Position numbers and translations under genes: made by a program. Shown here piece after piece: positions 1 to 7,269 of a stretch of 31,141 bases of DNA; position 1 is the stretch's first letter, and each line of letters opens with the position of its first letter. The notes under the pieces are model-generated. The model ran no database searches and was not told the DNA's origin. It saw nothing but the letters and a program-made list of their open reading frames with translations. Source of the stretch: an uncultured Moraxella sp. (lineage in GTDB: Bacteria; Pseudomonadota; Gammaproteobacteria; Pseudomonadales; Moraxellaceae); NCBI GenBank assembly GCA_943908425.1, contig CALTTC010000023.1, positions 1 to 31,141 of the forward strand, in the 5' to 3' direction.

Positions 1-1
1 G

Positions 2-187
2 TGCGACACCCAAGTAACAATGCAGGGCGTTGCGTATATGTTTGACTTAGATTACCAAGGGGCATTGGCGGAAGTGAACCGTTCTAACTGGTCTAAGTTT
101 GAGAATGGCAAGCCGCTACTAAATGAAAACGGTAAGATTATTAAAGGGGCGAACTACACCGCCCCACAACTGGAGGAGTTTGTATGA
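2..187 (+). CDS. Unknown protein, 3' end only (phage-module gene)
   Basis: An open frame enters from the left edge and stops with TGA at 185-187, leaving 61 codons. The readable part is polar and contains YMFDLDYQGALAEVNRSNW and ends in APQLEEFV. I do not recognise the family. Its stop overlaps the thyX start in an ATGA arrangement, so the two are probably translationally coupled and belong to the same phage-type operon. The real start lies outside the window. Confidence 0.6.
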   Translation, partial: CDTQVTMQGVAYMFDLDYQGALAEVNRSNWSKFENGKPLLNENGKIIKGANYTAPQLEEFV

Positions 188-945
188 ACGTAGACTACAT
201 TGACCATATGGGCAACGATGACAGTGTGGTGAACGCCGCACGTGTCAGCTTTGCTAAAGAAGCCAGTAACTACACAGATGAACAAAATGCCAAGCTGATT
301 AGTTATTTAGCTACTCACAAGCACGAAATACCTTTTGCCCACACAGCAATTACTTTACGTGTAAAAGCCCCTATATCCATTAGAACACAATGTTTTAAAC
401 ATAAGATTGGGTTTGTAGAGAACGAAATTAGTAGGCGTTATGTGTCCAATAAACTTGAATACTACTTACCTAAATTTAGAGAAAGTCCCAATAAAAGTGT
501 TAAACAAGGCAGTGGTGAAGTTATTGGTAGTTTATACATAGTAACTGACAAAAATAAAATCATAATTGAACGTACTAATGATAAGGCAAAAGCCAAGCGT
601 TTGGCAAACGAAGTCAATGGCTATGCCAATGAATTTACACAAGACGATTTACAAGAAGCCTATATTGATTTTTGTGAGCAAGCGATAAATAATTACAATC
701 AAATGTTAAAGATAGGCGTAGCACCTGAGCAGGCAAGATTTATTTTGCCACAAGGTGTTATGACTGAGTGGATTTGGACTGGTAGCCTACTTGCTTATGC
801 AAGATTTTATAACTTACGCACCGACCCCCACGCCCAAAAAGAAATACAAGAACTTGCCAAAATGGCAGGTGAGATTATTAAGCCTTTATTCCCAGTCGCT
901 TGGGAAGCATTGGCGGGGAGAGATGATGGGCTGAAAAATCATTAA
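184..945 (+). CDS. thyX: Flavin-dependent thymidylate synthase ThyX (phage type)
   Basis: ThyX makes dTMP from dUMP using methylene-tetrahydrofolate and FAD/NADPH; phages often carry it to raise dTMP supply. The 253-residue protein shows the family signature in variant form at residues 72-85 (KHK, then NEISRR) where cellular enzymes have RHR-x7-S. The C-terminal half has the expected QARFILPQGVMTEW (183-196), ARFYNLR (206-212) and AQKEI (217-221) segments. Residues 108-150 form an extra segment between the two halves. The start overlaps the previous gene's stop (ATGA). The first gene after it follows 103 bases later. The assignment is good; the KHK variant is, from memory, a form seen in phage proteins. 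Confidence 0.88.
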   Translation: MNVDYIDHMGNDDSVVNAARVSFAKEASNYTDEQNAKLISYLATHKHEIPFAHTAITLRVKAPISIRTQCFKHKIGFVENEISRRYVSNKLEYYLPKFRESPNKSVKQGSGEVIGSLYIVTDKNKIIIERTNDKAKAKRLANEVNGYANEFTQDDLQEAYIDFCEQAINNYNQMLKIGVAPEQARFILPQGVMTEWIWTGSLLAYARFYNLRTDPHAQKEIQELAKMAGEIIKPLFPVAWEALAGRDDGLKNH

Positions 946-1048
946 AGCTTGGGTTTTGTTTTACCTCTTATCTTTGCTTATTACCGTGTTGCTTTATTTA
1001 GTGAACACTAATTAAGTTGCACGCCTTTATTTAACACAAGGAATTATT

Positions 1049-1291
1049 ATGACCGATTACACTGACTCTTACGACACACCGCCTGACCCAGTAAACCACC
1101 CACCCCACTATACGCAAGACCCAAGTGGCATTGAGTGCATTACCATTACCCGCCACCGCAATTTTAATATCGGCAACGCCATTAAGTATTTATGGCGTGC
1201 AGGGTTAAAAGACGGTAATAGCGATATACAAGACTTACAAAAGGCGGTTTGGTATATTGAGGATGAAATAAAACGGCTAAATAAGGAGTAA
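1049..1291 (+). CDS. DUF3310 (T7 gp1.7-like) phage protein
   Basis: This 80-residue protein has the compact DUF3310 signature: DPVNHPPHYTQ near residue 12, then GIECI, a helix with IGNAIKYLWRAGLKDG (about 41-56) and DLQKAVWYIEDEI. DUF3310 occurs in many phage proteins, including the nucleotide kinase gp1.7 of phage T7, so a role in phage nucleotide metabolism next to thyX is plausible but not proven. An AAGGAAT ribosome site lies 6 bases before the ATG. The following small gene starts 2 bases after its stop. Confidence 0.8.
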   Translation: MTDYTDSYDTPPDPVNHPPHYTQDPSGIECITITRHRNFNIGNAIKYLWRAGLKDGNSDIQDLQKAVWYIEDEIKRLNKE

Positions 1292-1293
1292 CT

Positions 1294-1467
1294 ATGGCAC
1301 ACATACAAAGACGCATACGTATCAAAGAATTTTCAACACTTGTCGGACGTTCACGCTCAACGTTTGACAGATGGCGCAAAGATGGTAGAATACCCAAAGA
1401 AGACGGCAAAGACCCAAACCCTTACTGGCTTGAAAATAATGTACAAAAATTTATTGAAAATTCATAG
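1294..1467 (+). CDS. Small helix-turn-helix protein, AlpA/excisionase-like
   Basis: A 57-codon reading frame with an ideal ribosome site (AAGGAG, 5 bases before the ATG), two bases behind the DUF3310 gene. The protein is basic. It has a winged/MerR-type helix-turn-helix pattern: RIKEFSTLVGRSRSTFDRW, RKDGRIPKEDGKDPNPYW, then a helix LENNVQKFIE. This is the layout of AlpA-like regulators and phage excisionases, in which the aromatic residue after the wing closes the fold. It is the last gene of the phage-like module and sits just before a terminator, a usual place for an excisionase or late regulator. The exact role is inferred. Confidence 0.7.
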   Translation: MAHIQRRIRIKEFSTLVGRSRSTFDRWRKDGRIPKEDGKDPNPYWLENNVQKFIENS

Positions 1468-1471
1468 CATC

Positions 1472-1500
1472 AAAACACACTCATCATGGGTGTGTTTTTG
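1472..1500 (+). terminator. Rho-independent terminator after the phage-like module
   Basis: A perfect 9-base stem (AAAACACAC at 1472-1480 with GTGTGTTTT at 1490-1498) encloses a 9-base loop and runs into T-rich sequence. It begins five bases after the HTH gene's stop and separates the module from trpG. Confidence 0.75.
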
Positions 1501-1577
1501 TTTTTTGAGTATGATTTTGAGTGCAGTAATTCATAGAAAATAAAAAAACTCAACAAATCCAACAGGATAAACCTAAT

Positions 1578-2201
1578 ATGATTTTAATGATTGACAATTA
1601 TTGTAGCTTTACTTATAACATTGTGCAGTATTTTGGGCAATTAAAACAAGACATTACCGTATGGCGTAACAACGAAACAAGCTTAGCACAAATTGAAAAA
1701 CTTGCCCCCAGCGCCATTATCCTAGGACCAGGACCTTGCAGTCCAACCGAAGCTGGGATAACGCTGGCTATTTTGTCGCATCTTAGCCCACACTTGCCAA
1801 CGCTTGGGGTGTGCTTAGGACATCAGGCGATTGGGCAAGCTTTTGGCGGAAAAGTGGTGCAAGCAGGGCAGGTCATGCATGGACGGCTATCGCCCATTTA
1901 TCACAACAACGCCAGTGTTTTTGCCAATTTACCCAATCCTTTTAATGCTACTCGCTATCATTCACTCGTTATTGACAAAACCTGCCTGCCAGAATGTCTT
2001 CAAATGACTGCTTGGACTTGCCAGCACGATGGCAGTGTTGAAGAGATTATGGGCGTTTGCCACCGACAGCTACCCATTCACGGCGTGCAGTTTCACCCAG
2101 AATCTATCTTGAGCGAACAAGGTTATGCTATTTTTAACAATTTTTTAAGCCAATATGGTTTGGCAAAGCTGGCTGACAATCATTTGCCTGTGGTTGCCTA
2201 G
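1578..2201 (+). CDS. trpG: Anthranilate synthase glutamine amidotransferase TrpG
   Basis: TrpG hydrolyses glutamine and passes ammonia to TrpE for anthranilate synthesis; in relatives the same subunit can also serve PabB in folate synthesis. The 207-residue class I amidotransferase shows the oxyanion motif LGPGPCSP (49-56), the nucleophile C79 in GVCLGHQ, and the triad pair H173/E175 in QFHPES. The N-terminal motif normally read as DNYDSFTYN has cysteine in place of the second aspartate (C9). An AGGA lies 10 bases before the ATG. trpE is not in the window; trpG heads a trpG-trpD-trpC order known from Acinetobacter and Pseudomonas, though here with wide spacers. Confidence 0.93.
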   Translation: MILMIDNYCSFTYNIVQYFGQLKQDITVWRNNETSLAQIEKLAPSAIILGPGPCSPTEAGITLAILSHLSPHLPTLGVCLGHQAIGQAFGGKVVQAGQVMHGRLSPIYHNNASVFANLPNPFNATRYHSLVIDKTCLPECLQMTAWTCQHDGSVEEIMGVCHRQLPIHGVQFHPESILSEQGYAIFNNFLSQYGLAKLADNHLPVVA

Positions 2202-2236
2202 AATAGGTTGAGTGTTGATTTGAAACCCTTATAAAG

Positions 2237-2268
2237 CAAGGCTTAATGTGTTTACCAAAAAAGCCTTG
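2237..2268. other. Hairpin between trpG and trpD
   Basis: CAAGGCTT (2237-2244) and AAGCCTTG (2261-2268) form a perfect 8-base stem with a 16-base loop. There is no T-run behind it, so it may be a processing or attenuation structure and not a terminator. The rest of the 187-base trpG-trpD spacer is AT-rich with nothing else clear. Confidence 0.35.
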
Positions 2269-2388
2269 GCTACGAAAGGCTAAAAAATAAAATATAATAA
2301 ACCCCAGCAATAAGCAAGTTTATTACCATTTAAAGCCCAAGTTTAACCCTTAACCAAATAATTTTAATCCCAATACTGTGATGCTACT

Positions 2389-3447
2389 ATGACAACAATC
2401 CCCACCGACCCCACGCCATTTTTGACCGCCACCCTAAAAACATTGGTGCAAGGACAAGATTTAAGCTTTGATACTATGTCTACGCTTATGCAAATTATTA
2501 TGTCAGGGGCTTGTTCTGATACACTTTTAGCAGGGATTTTGGTTGCCCTTGCTATTAAAGGCGAGACCATTGATGAAATTACCGCCGCCGCCAAAGTAAC
2601 ACGCCAATTTGCCAAACCCATAGCATTGCCCATCAGTGCCAATAGCGTAGATATTGTTGGTACAGGGGGCGATGGCGCAAATTTATTTAATGTGTCTACC
2701 GCCGCCGCTTTTGTGATGGCAAGTGCAGGTGCAGACGTGGTCAAGCACGGCAATGCAGGGGTATCTACCCATTCTGGGGCTTCTGATTTTTTAAATCAAT
2801 GCAGTATTGCCCTAACGCTTCATGATGATAAATTGTCAAAAGGGTTAGCCGAGCATCATTTTGCTTTTTTATTTGCACCCAATTACCACAAAGCAATGCG
2901 ATTTGCCAAGACCGTACGAGCTGAGCTAAAACTGCGTACTATTTTTAATATTTTAGGGCCACTTGTTAATCCTGCCAGTATCCCCAATGCTTTGATTGGG
3001 GTGTATGGTAAGCACCTTTGCACGCCCTTGGCACAAGTAATGCAAAACCTAAACGCCAAACACGTAGCCTTAGTGCATAGCCAAGATGGGCTAGATGAGA
3101 TTAGTCTTGCTGCCCCAACCTTTGTTAGCGAATTAAAAAATGGGCAGATTTATACTTATACCTTAACCCCAGAAGAACTTGGTGTTCACTCACAATCGCT
3201 TGATGGGCTTACCGTCAAAACCAGTGAAGACAGTGCAAGGTTAGTCAAGCAGGCACTATCAGGGGCAAGTGATGACCCCATTATCCAAAAAGCCCAAGCC
3301 ATTATTGCCTTAAATGCAGGTATGGGGCTATATGTTGCCGATGTTTGTGCCAGCCCAAAACTTGGGGTACAAAAAGCCCAAGCGGTGCTAGCACAAGGAC
3401 AAGCATTGGCTACCTTGCAAAATTATGCAGTTTTTAGTTGCTCTTAA
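2389..3447 (+). CDS. trpD: Anthranilate phosphoribosyltransferase TrpD
   Basis: TrpD joins anthranilate to PRPP, the second step of the tryptophan branch. The 352-residue protein has the PRPP/magnesium motif GTGGDG (91-96), NVSTAAAFV, KHGN (119-122), and the acceptor-side block VRAELKLRTIFNILGPLVNP (177-194... region), followed by HSQDGLDEISL (230-240). Two normally conserved spots differ: the usual GNR-x-S-S-K-S reads GNAGVSTHS, so the arginine after GN is alanine (A123), and the SKS block is THS. Length and overall order are normal. No clear Shine-Dalgarno sequence is visible before the ATG, and it starts 187 bases after trpG. Confidence 0.93.
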   Translation: MTTIPTDPTPFLTATLKTLVQGQDLSFDTMSTLMQIIMSGACSDTLLAGILVALAIKGETIDEITAAAKVTRQFAKPIALPISANSVDIVGTGGDGANLFNVSTAAAFVMASAGADVVKHGNAGVSTHSGASDFLNQCSIALTLHDDKLSKGLAEHHFAFLFAPNYHKAMRFAKTVRAELKLRTIFNILGPLVNPASIPNALIGVYGKHLCTPLAQVMQNLNAKHVALVHSQDGLDEISLAAPTFVSELKNGQIYTYTLTPEELGVHSQSLDGLTVKTSEDSARLVKQALSGASDDPIIQKAQAIIALNAGMGLYVADVCASPKLGVQKAQAVLAQGQALATLQNYAVFSCS

Positions 3448-3470
3448 CTAGTTTAGTTTAACCATTTTGG

Positions 3471-3515
3471 TTTTATTGTTCTTAGCTTTATTGCTCTTGG
3501 TTTAATTATTATTGA
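3471..3515. repeat. Degenerate 15-base tandem repeat, trpD-trpC spacer
   Basis: Three consecutive 15-base units: TTTTATTGTTCTTAG, CTTTATTGCTCTTGG and the more diverged TTTAATTATTATTGA. The first two match at 12 of 15 positions. No coding frame accounts for it. Confidence 0.5.
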
Positions 3516-3563
3516 TTTAATAAAACCAATTGCCCAAAAAATAAATGGCACAAAATCAAGTCT

Positions 3564-3595
3564 CAAGACGTATTTAATACAAGACATATTTAATA
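3564..3595. repeat. 16-base tandem repeat just before trpC
   Basis: CAAGACGTATTTAATA (3564-3579) is followed directly by CAAGACATATTTAATA (3580-3595), one mismatch in 16. It lies immediately before the trpC ribosome site (AAAGGTGA). Confidence 0.8.
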
Positions 3596-3609
3596 AAAGG
3601 TGATAGTAA

Positions 3610-4455
3610 ATGACCAACCATCAAACCCAACCCATCAGTATATTAGACAACATTATCGCAACCAAACACCAAGAAGTGGCCGATTTAAAACAAAATAGCG
3701 ATACGGAAACGCTCTTAGCTTGTGCTGAACAATACCACCCCAAAGGGTTTGCCAAAGCTCTACGGCAAAAATCCCACCCAAAAGCAGGCATTATTGCCGA
3801 AATCAAAAAAGCCAGTCCGTCAAAAGGGATAATTTGTGCCGATTTTGACCCAGTAACCGTGGCAACAGGCTATCAAAAAGCAGGAGCAACCTGCCTGTCA
3901 GTACTGACTGATAAGCCTTATTTTCAAGGCGACATAAGCTACTTGCAAGCGGTCAGACAGGCGACAGATTTGCCAATTTTACGCAAGGATTTTATCATTG
4001 ACCCCATACAAATTCTTGAAAGCCGTGCCATCGGTGCTGATTGTATTTTACTCATTATGGCGTGCCTTGATGATGATAGTTATCACGCCTTACACGCTTA
4101 TGCAAGCCAGCTTGAACTTGATATATTGGTTGAAATTCACAACGAAAACGAGCTTTTGCGAGCATTGACACTGCCCAATCCTAATGCAACAAATACCATT
4201 TATGGCATCAATAATCGCAACCTCAATACCTTTAGCGTGGACTTGACCACCAGTAGCATCCTCGGCAGACAGCTTAAAGCACGCCTTGGTGGTGATGCGG
4301 TGATTGTCAGTGAAAGTGGCATTCACAATACAGACGATATTGCCTATTTAAATAGCCACGATATTCATCATTTTTTAATTGGTGAGCAATTTATGAAAAC
4401 AGACAACGCAGGTCAAGCATTGCAAACACTGCTTGACCAGTTGTCTCTAGTTTAG
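3610..4455 (+). CDS. trpC: Indole-3-glycerol phosphate synthase TrpC
   Basis: TrpC closes the pyrrole ring to give indole-3-glycerol phosphate in the cytoplasm. The 281-residue single-domain TIM barrel (not fused to TrpF) shows AEIKKASPSKG near residue 60, LSVLTDKPYFQG, the catalytic lysine in LPILRKDF, VEIHNE, the GINNRNL strand and VSESGI, followed by the phosphate-binding LIGEQFM. All expected catalytic Glu/Lys/Asn/Ser positions are present. AAAGGTGA lies 6 bases before the ATG. It ends the trpGDC group and converges with ridA. Confidence 0.95.
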   Translation: MTNHQTQPISILDNIIATKHQEVADLKQNSDTETLLACAEQYHPKGFAKALRQKSHPKAGIIAEIKKASPSKGIICADFDPVTVATGYQKAGATCLSVLTDKPYFQGDISYLQAVRQATDLPILRKDFIIDPIQILESRAIGADCILLIMACLDDDSYHALHAYASQLELDILVEIHNENELLRALTLPNPNATNTIYGINNRNLNTFSVDLTTSSILGRQLKARLGGDAVIVSESGIHNTDDIAYLNSHDIHHFLIGEQFMKTDNAGQALQTLLDQLSLV

Positions 4456-4491
4456 CTTATTTAGGCAGATTTTATTGCCAATCATTACAAG

Positions 4492-4510
4492 AGCGCACTT
4501 GACGCTTTTT
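4492..4510 (+). terminator. Weak possible terminator after trpC
   Basis: A short stem AGCG (4492-4495) / CGCT (4503-4506) runs directly into TTTTT. The stem is only four bases, so this is tentative. Confidence 0.25.
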
Positions 4511-4535
4511 GTTTGCATTTGTACTTGTTTAGTTT

Positions 4536-4584
4536 TGTTAGTTAGCATATCTGTTTAGTTGGTTATATGTTTGGTTAGCATATC
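4536..4584. repeat. Degenerate repeat between trpC and ridA
   Basis: TGTTAGTTAGCATATC (4536-4551) recurs as GTTTGGTTAGCATATC (4569-4584), 13 of 16 identical, with a weaker related unit between them, giving a period of about 16-17 bases. Confidence 0.45.
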
Positions 4585-4599
4585 GCACCAACAAGCCAT

Positions 4600-4947
4600 T
4601 TATAAACCCGCCGTTACCACAATCTCAATAAGCCAGTTGGGATTGACAAGATTGGCTTGTACGGTCGCACGGGTTGGCGGGGTAATGCCCGCTACCCAAT
4701 CTTGCCACGCTGTATTAAAGCCATCAAAATCATCAAGGTTTTTGATAAACACTTGGGCGGTCAAAAGCTTGGATTTATCCGTCCCTGCTTTTGCCAAGGC
4801 TTTATCTATATTGGCAAATACCTGTTTGGATTGATAAACAATATCTAGACTGTCATCATCAGGCACTTGCCCTGCCAAATAAACCACGCCATTATAAATG
4901 GCAATTTCGCTTAATGTTTCATCGCTGTCAAATTTTTGAATACTCAT
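4600..4947 (-). CDS. RidA-family imine deaminase
   Basis: RidA/YjgF proteins hydrolyse reactive imines and enamines. The 115-residue protein shows the family core: FDSDETLSEIAIYNGVVYLA, the helix QVFANIDKALAKAG, VFIKNLDDFDGFNTAW, and PTRATVQANL with the substrate-carboxylate arginine R93 and E108 near the end. The start at 4947 is preferred over an upstream in-frame codon at 4983 because GGGG lies 7 bases before it and the fold begins there. It lies downstream of dadA on the same strand; DadA produces 2-iminopropionate from D-alanine, the kind of product a Rid protein would clear. The same neighbourhood is known in Pseudomonas. Confidence 0.85.
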   Translation of the reverse strand: MSIQKFDSDETLSEIAIYNGVVYLAGQVPDDDSLDIVYQSKQVFANIDKALAKAGTDKSKLLTAQVFIKNLDDFDGFNTAWQDWVAGITPPTRATVQANLVNPNWLIEIVVTAGL

Positions 4948-5007
4948 CACTAACCCCTTTTGCTTTATTAACCATACTGACATTATTAACTATGTTTACA
5001 TTGATAC

Positions 5008-5055
5008 ATTTCACTTAAGATATATTTAACTTAAGATGCATTTAACTTAGACACC
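5008..5055. repeat. Three 16-base tandem repeats, dadA-ridA spacer
   Basis: Units ATTTCACTTAAGATAT, ATTTAACTTAAGATGC and ATTTAACTTAGACACC follow each other without gap. Units 1 and 2 differ at 3 positions; unit 3 keeps the first ten bases of unit 2. Confidence 0.7.
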
Positions 5056-5061
5056 AACACA

Positions 5062-6312
5062 TCAATGATAGCGTTCAAGCGACAGCCCATCAAGGCGAAT
5101 ATCGGTCGGTTTTTCTAAGATAATATCGCTTAATAATTTACCAGAGCCACACGCCATTGTCCAGCCAAGTGTGCCGTGTCCTGTATTAATAAACAGTCGT
5201 TCATATTTTGTTGCCCCAATAATCGGTGTCCCATCAGGGGTCATCGGTCGCAGTCCTGTCCAAAATTTTGCCGTGTCGGTATTGCCAGCATCAAATAAAT
5301 CTTTGGTTACCATTGTCAGCGTCTCACGGCGTTTGGGATTTAAGGACAAATCAAATCCGCAAAGCTCTGCCATACCGCCAACACGAATTCTTTTGTCAAA
5401 ACGTGTTAGGGCAACTTTATAAGTTTCGTCCAATACAGTGGAGATGGGGGCATATTTTTCATCATCAATATCCAAGGTGAGTGAGTAACCTTTTAAGGGA
5501 TAAACAGGTAACTTTAGCCCAAGTGGCAACAGCATTTGGCGAGAATAACTGCCCAGTGCCAACACATAATTGTCCGCTTGCAATGTTTCACCATCAACAA
5601 CAACGCCCACCGCCTTACCGCCTTCGTGCATAATATGCTCTATGGTGCGACCAAATAAAAACCGAACGCCCATTTTTTTGCATTCATCTGCCAAACGTTT
5701 GGTAAATAAATTGCAATCGCCCGTTTGGTCGTTCGGCAATCTTAATCCACCAACAAAATTTGCTTTGGCATATTGCAAGGCAGGCTCTACTTTTTTTACG
5801 CCATCAACGTCAAGCAATTCATAAGGCACGCCACACTCTTTTAGCACTTCAATGTCTTTTTGCACGCTGTCTAACTGAGCTTGCTTGCGAAATAATTGCA
5901 GTGTGCCACCTGTGCGTGCTTCATAGTCCACGCCTGTTTCTGCACGCAAATTATCCAAGCAATCTCGACTATACTCTGCCACTCGCATCATTCGCTCTTT
6001 ATTGACTGCATAGCGTTTGGCAGTACAATTGGCAATCATTTGTTTTAACCAAGTTGCTTGAAAAGCACTGCCATCAGGCTTAATCGCCAAAGGGGCGTGT
6101 TTTTGTAGTAGCCATTTGGCTGCCTTTTGTGGAATGCCTGGGGCTGCCCACGGTGTGGAATAACCCGGCGAGATTTGTCCTGCATTACCAAAACTTGTCT
6201 CTTCTGCCACAGTGTCTTGGCGGTCAATAAGCGTAACATTTACGCCTTGTTTTGCCAAATAATAAGCTGTGGTAACACCAATCACCCCACCACCCAATAC
6301 AATTGTATCCAT
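5062..6312 (-). CDS. dadA: D-amino acid dehydrogenase DadA
   Basis: DadA is an FAD enzyme at the inner membrane that oxidises D-alanine and other D-amino acids to the imino/keto acid and feeds electrons to the respiratory chain. The 416-residue protein starts with the Rossmann motif VLGGGVIGVTTAYYLAKQG and IDRQ (acidic residue after strand 2), then GNAGQISPGYSTPWAAPG, typical of the DAO family, and ends with the second FAD segment FINTGHGTLGWTMACGSGK near residue 377. Length is close to the usual 410-435. AAAGGA lies 7 bases before the ATG. It faces an Lrp-type regulator across a 359-base spacer and is followed by ridA. No alanine racemase gene (dadX) is nearby. Confidence 0.93.
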   Translation of the reverse strand: MDTIVLGGGVIGVTTAYYLAKQGVNVTLIDRQDTVAEETSFGNAGQISPGYSTPWAAPGIPQKAAKWLLQKHAPLAIKPDGSAFQATWLKQMIANCTAKRYAVNKERMMRVAEYSRDCLDNLRAETGVDYEARTGGTLQLFRKQAQLDSVQKDIEVLKECGVPYELLDVDGVKKVEPALQYAKANFVGGLRLPNDQTGDCNLFTKRLADECKKMGVRFLFGRTIEHIMHEGGKAVGVVVDGETLQADNYVLALGSYSRQMLLPLGLKLPVYPLKGYSLTLDIDDEKYAPISTVLDETYKVALTRFDKRIRVGGMAELCGFDLSLNPKRRETLTMVTKDLFDAGNTDTAKFWTGLRPMTPDGTPIIGATKYERLFINTGHGTLGWTMACGSGKLLSDIILEKPTDIRLDGLSLERYH

Positions 6313-6410
6313 AACATTGTCCTTTATTTATTGCTTTTATTACTGCTTGATTAAATTGCCCAGTCCAAATGTTCAACCAAAGATAAAACCAGAACGTTAA
6401 AATAAAATAC

Positions 6411-6452
6411 TAGCACAAAATATCTAATACAAAATATCTGGCACAAAACATC
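6411..6452. repeat. Three 14-base tandem repeats in the dadA/regulator spacer
   Basis: TAGCACAAAATATC, TAATACAAAATATC and TGGCACAAAACATC follow each other exactly (14-base period; core CACAAAATATC). They lie about 100 bases upstream of dadA and 220 upstream of the divergent lrp-type gene, in the only sizeable control region for both. They could be an operator array for the regulator or a slippage product like the other repeats here. The remaining 359-base spacer is AT-rich without a gene. Confidence 0.75.
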
Positions 6453-6613
6453 AAAACCAAAAATAGACTCTTTTAAACCTAATACCACCAAAACTTAACT
6501 TGACCGCCAATAATTGTAATAAGCTTTATTAAATAATCTTTATCAAAAGCCCATAAAAAATAACGACCATAGTATAAAAGTGATAAGCCAGTAATTTTCA
6601 CCAAAATTTTTGT

Positions 6614-6619
6614 TATAAT
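6614..6619 (+). promoter_or_regulatory. Probable -10 element of the Lrp-type regulator
   Basis: A perfect TATAAT at 6614-6619 lies 52 bases before the preferred start codon. The -35 region about 17 bases upstream is poor (GTAATT), so the promoter may depend on an activator or be weak. Confidence 0.4.
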
Positions 6620-6671
6620 AAGCCATTAATAAGAATTTTTGCTACAAAAACAGTCAAACACGAGAATTTTT

Positions 6672-7136
6672 ATGAAAAAACTTGACCGTATTGATATTAA
6701 AATTTTGGACATTCTCCAAAAACAAGGGCGAATCTCGTTAAGTGAGCTTAGCGAGCAGGTTAATTTATCACTCACCCCCTGCTCAGAGCGGGTCAAACGC
6801 CTAGAAAAAGATGGCGTTATTACAGGCTATCACGCCAAATTAAATCCCAAATTGCTAGACAAATCATTGCTTGTTTTTATAGAAATTCAGCTTAGCACCA
6901 AATCAGGCGATGTATTTGACAAGGTTGCCCAAAGCCTGCTTGATATTCCTGAAGTGCTAGAGTGCCATTTGGTTTCTGGGGAATTTGATTATTTGATTAA
7001 AGCAAGACTCAAAGAGATGTCGGCCTATCGTGCGTTATTAAATGATATTTTAAAAAAACTGCCCGCCCTTGCGTCATCAAAAAGCTATATCGCTATGGAG
7101 GAGATTAAAGAAAGTTTGTATTTGGCGATTGATTAG
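6672..7136 (+). CDS. Lrp/AsnC-family regulator, probable DadR
   Basis: A 154-residue transcription factor of the Lrp/AsnC family. The N-terminal helix-turn-helix reads DRIDIKILDILQKQGRISL then ELSEQVNLSLTPCSERVKRL, followed by the linker DGVITGYHAKLNP and the C-terminal ligand-binding RAM domain with VLECHLVSGEFDYLIKA. The start at 6672 (MKKLDR) is chosen over 6639 because family members begin a few residues before the first helix. It is divergent from dadA; regulators in this position (DadR in Pseudomonas) control dadA in response to alanine, which is the likely job here. It stands alone on its strand. Confidence 0.88.
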   Translation: MKKLDRIDIKILDILQKQGRISLSELSEQVNLSLTPCSERVKRLEKDGVITGYHAKLNPKLLDKSLLVFIEIQLSTKSGDVFDKVAQSLLDIPEVLECHLVSGEFDYLIKARLKEMSAYRALLNDILKKLPALASSKSYIAMEEIKESLYLAID

Positions 7137-7235
7137 TCATTGATTTAAAATAATTGCAAGTACTAACTTATATTTAGCTATTTGTGATATTAGCGGTGCA
7201 TTTTTATTAAAAATTAAGCGTTAATATTTTGGTAT

Positions 7236-7259
7236 CAACAGTTTTAGCAACAATTTTAG
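7236..7259. repeat. 12-base tandem repeat
   Basis: CAACAGTTTTAG is followed directly by CAACAATTTTAG (one mismatch). It begins 99 bases after the regulator's stop, in a 390-base gene-free spacer. Confidence 0.6.
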
Positions 7260-7269
7260 CATTAAGCTA

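Noticed and set aside
1500..1577. Tryptophan attenuator or leader peptide before trpG
   Set aside because: No short frame with tandem TGG codons and no competing hairpins are visible.
1..1577. Phage attachment site in a tRNA gene
   Set aside because: No tRNA-like sequence or direct repeat pair is visible; the other end of the element is outside the window.
4948..4983. Longer N-terminus for the RidA protein
   Set aside because: The inner ATG at 4947 has a good ribosome site, and the fold begins there.
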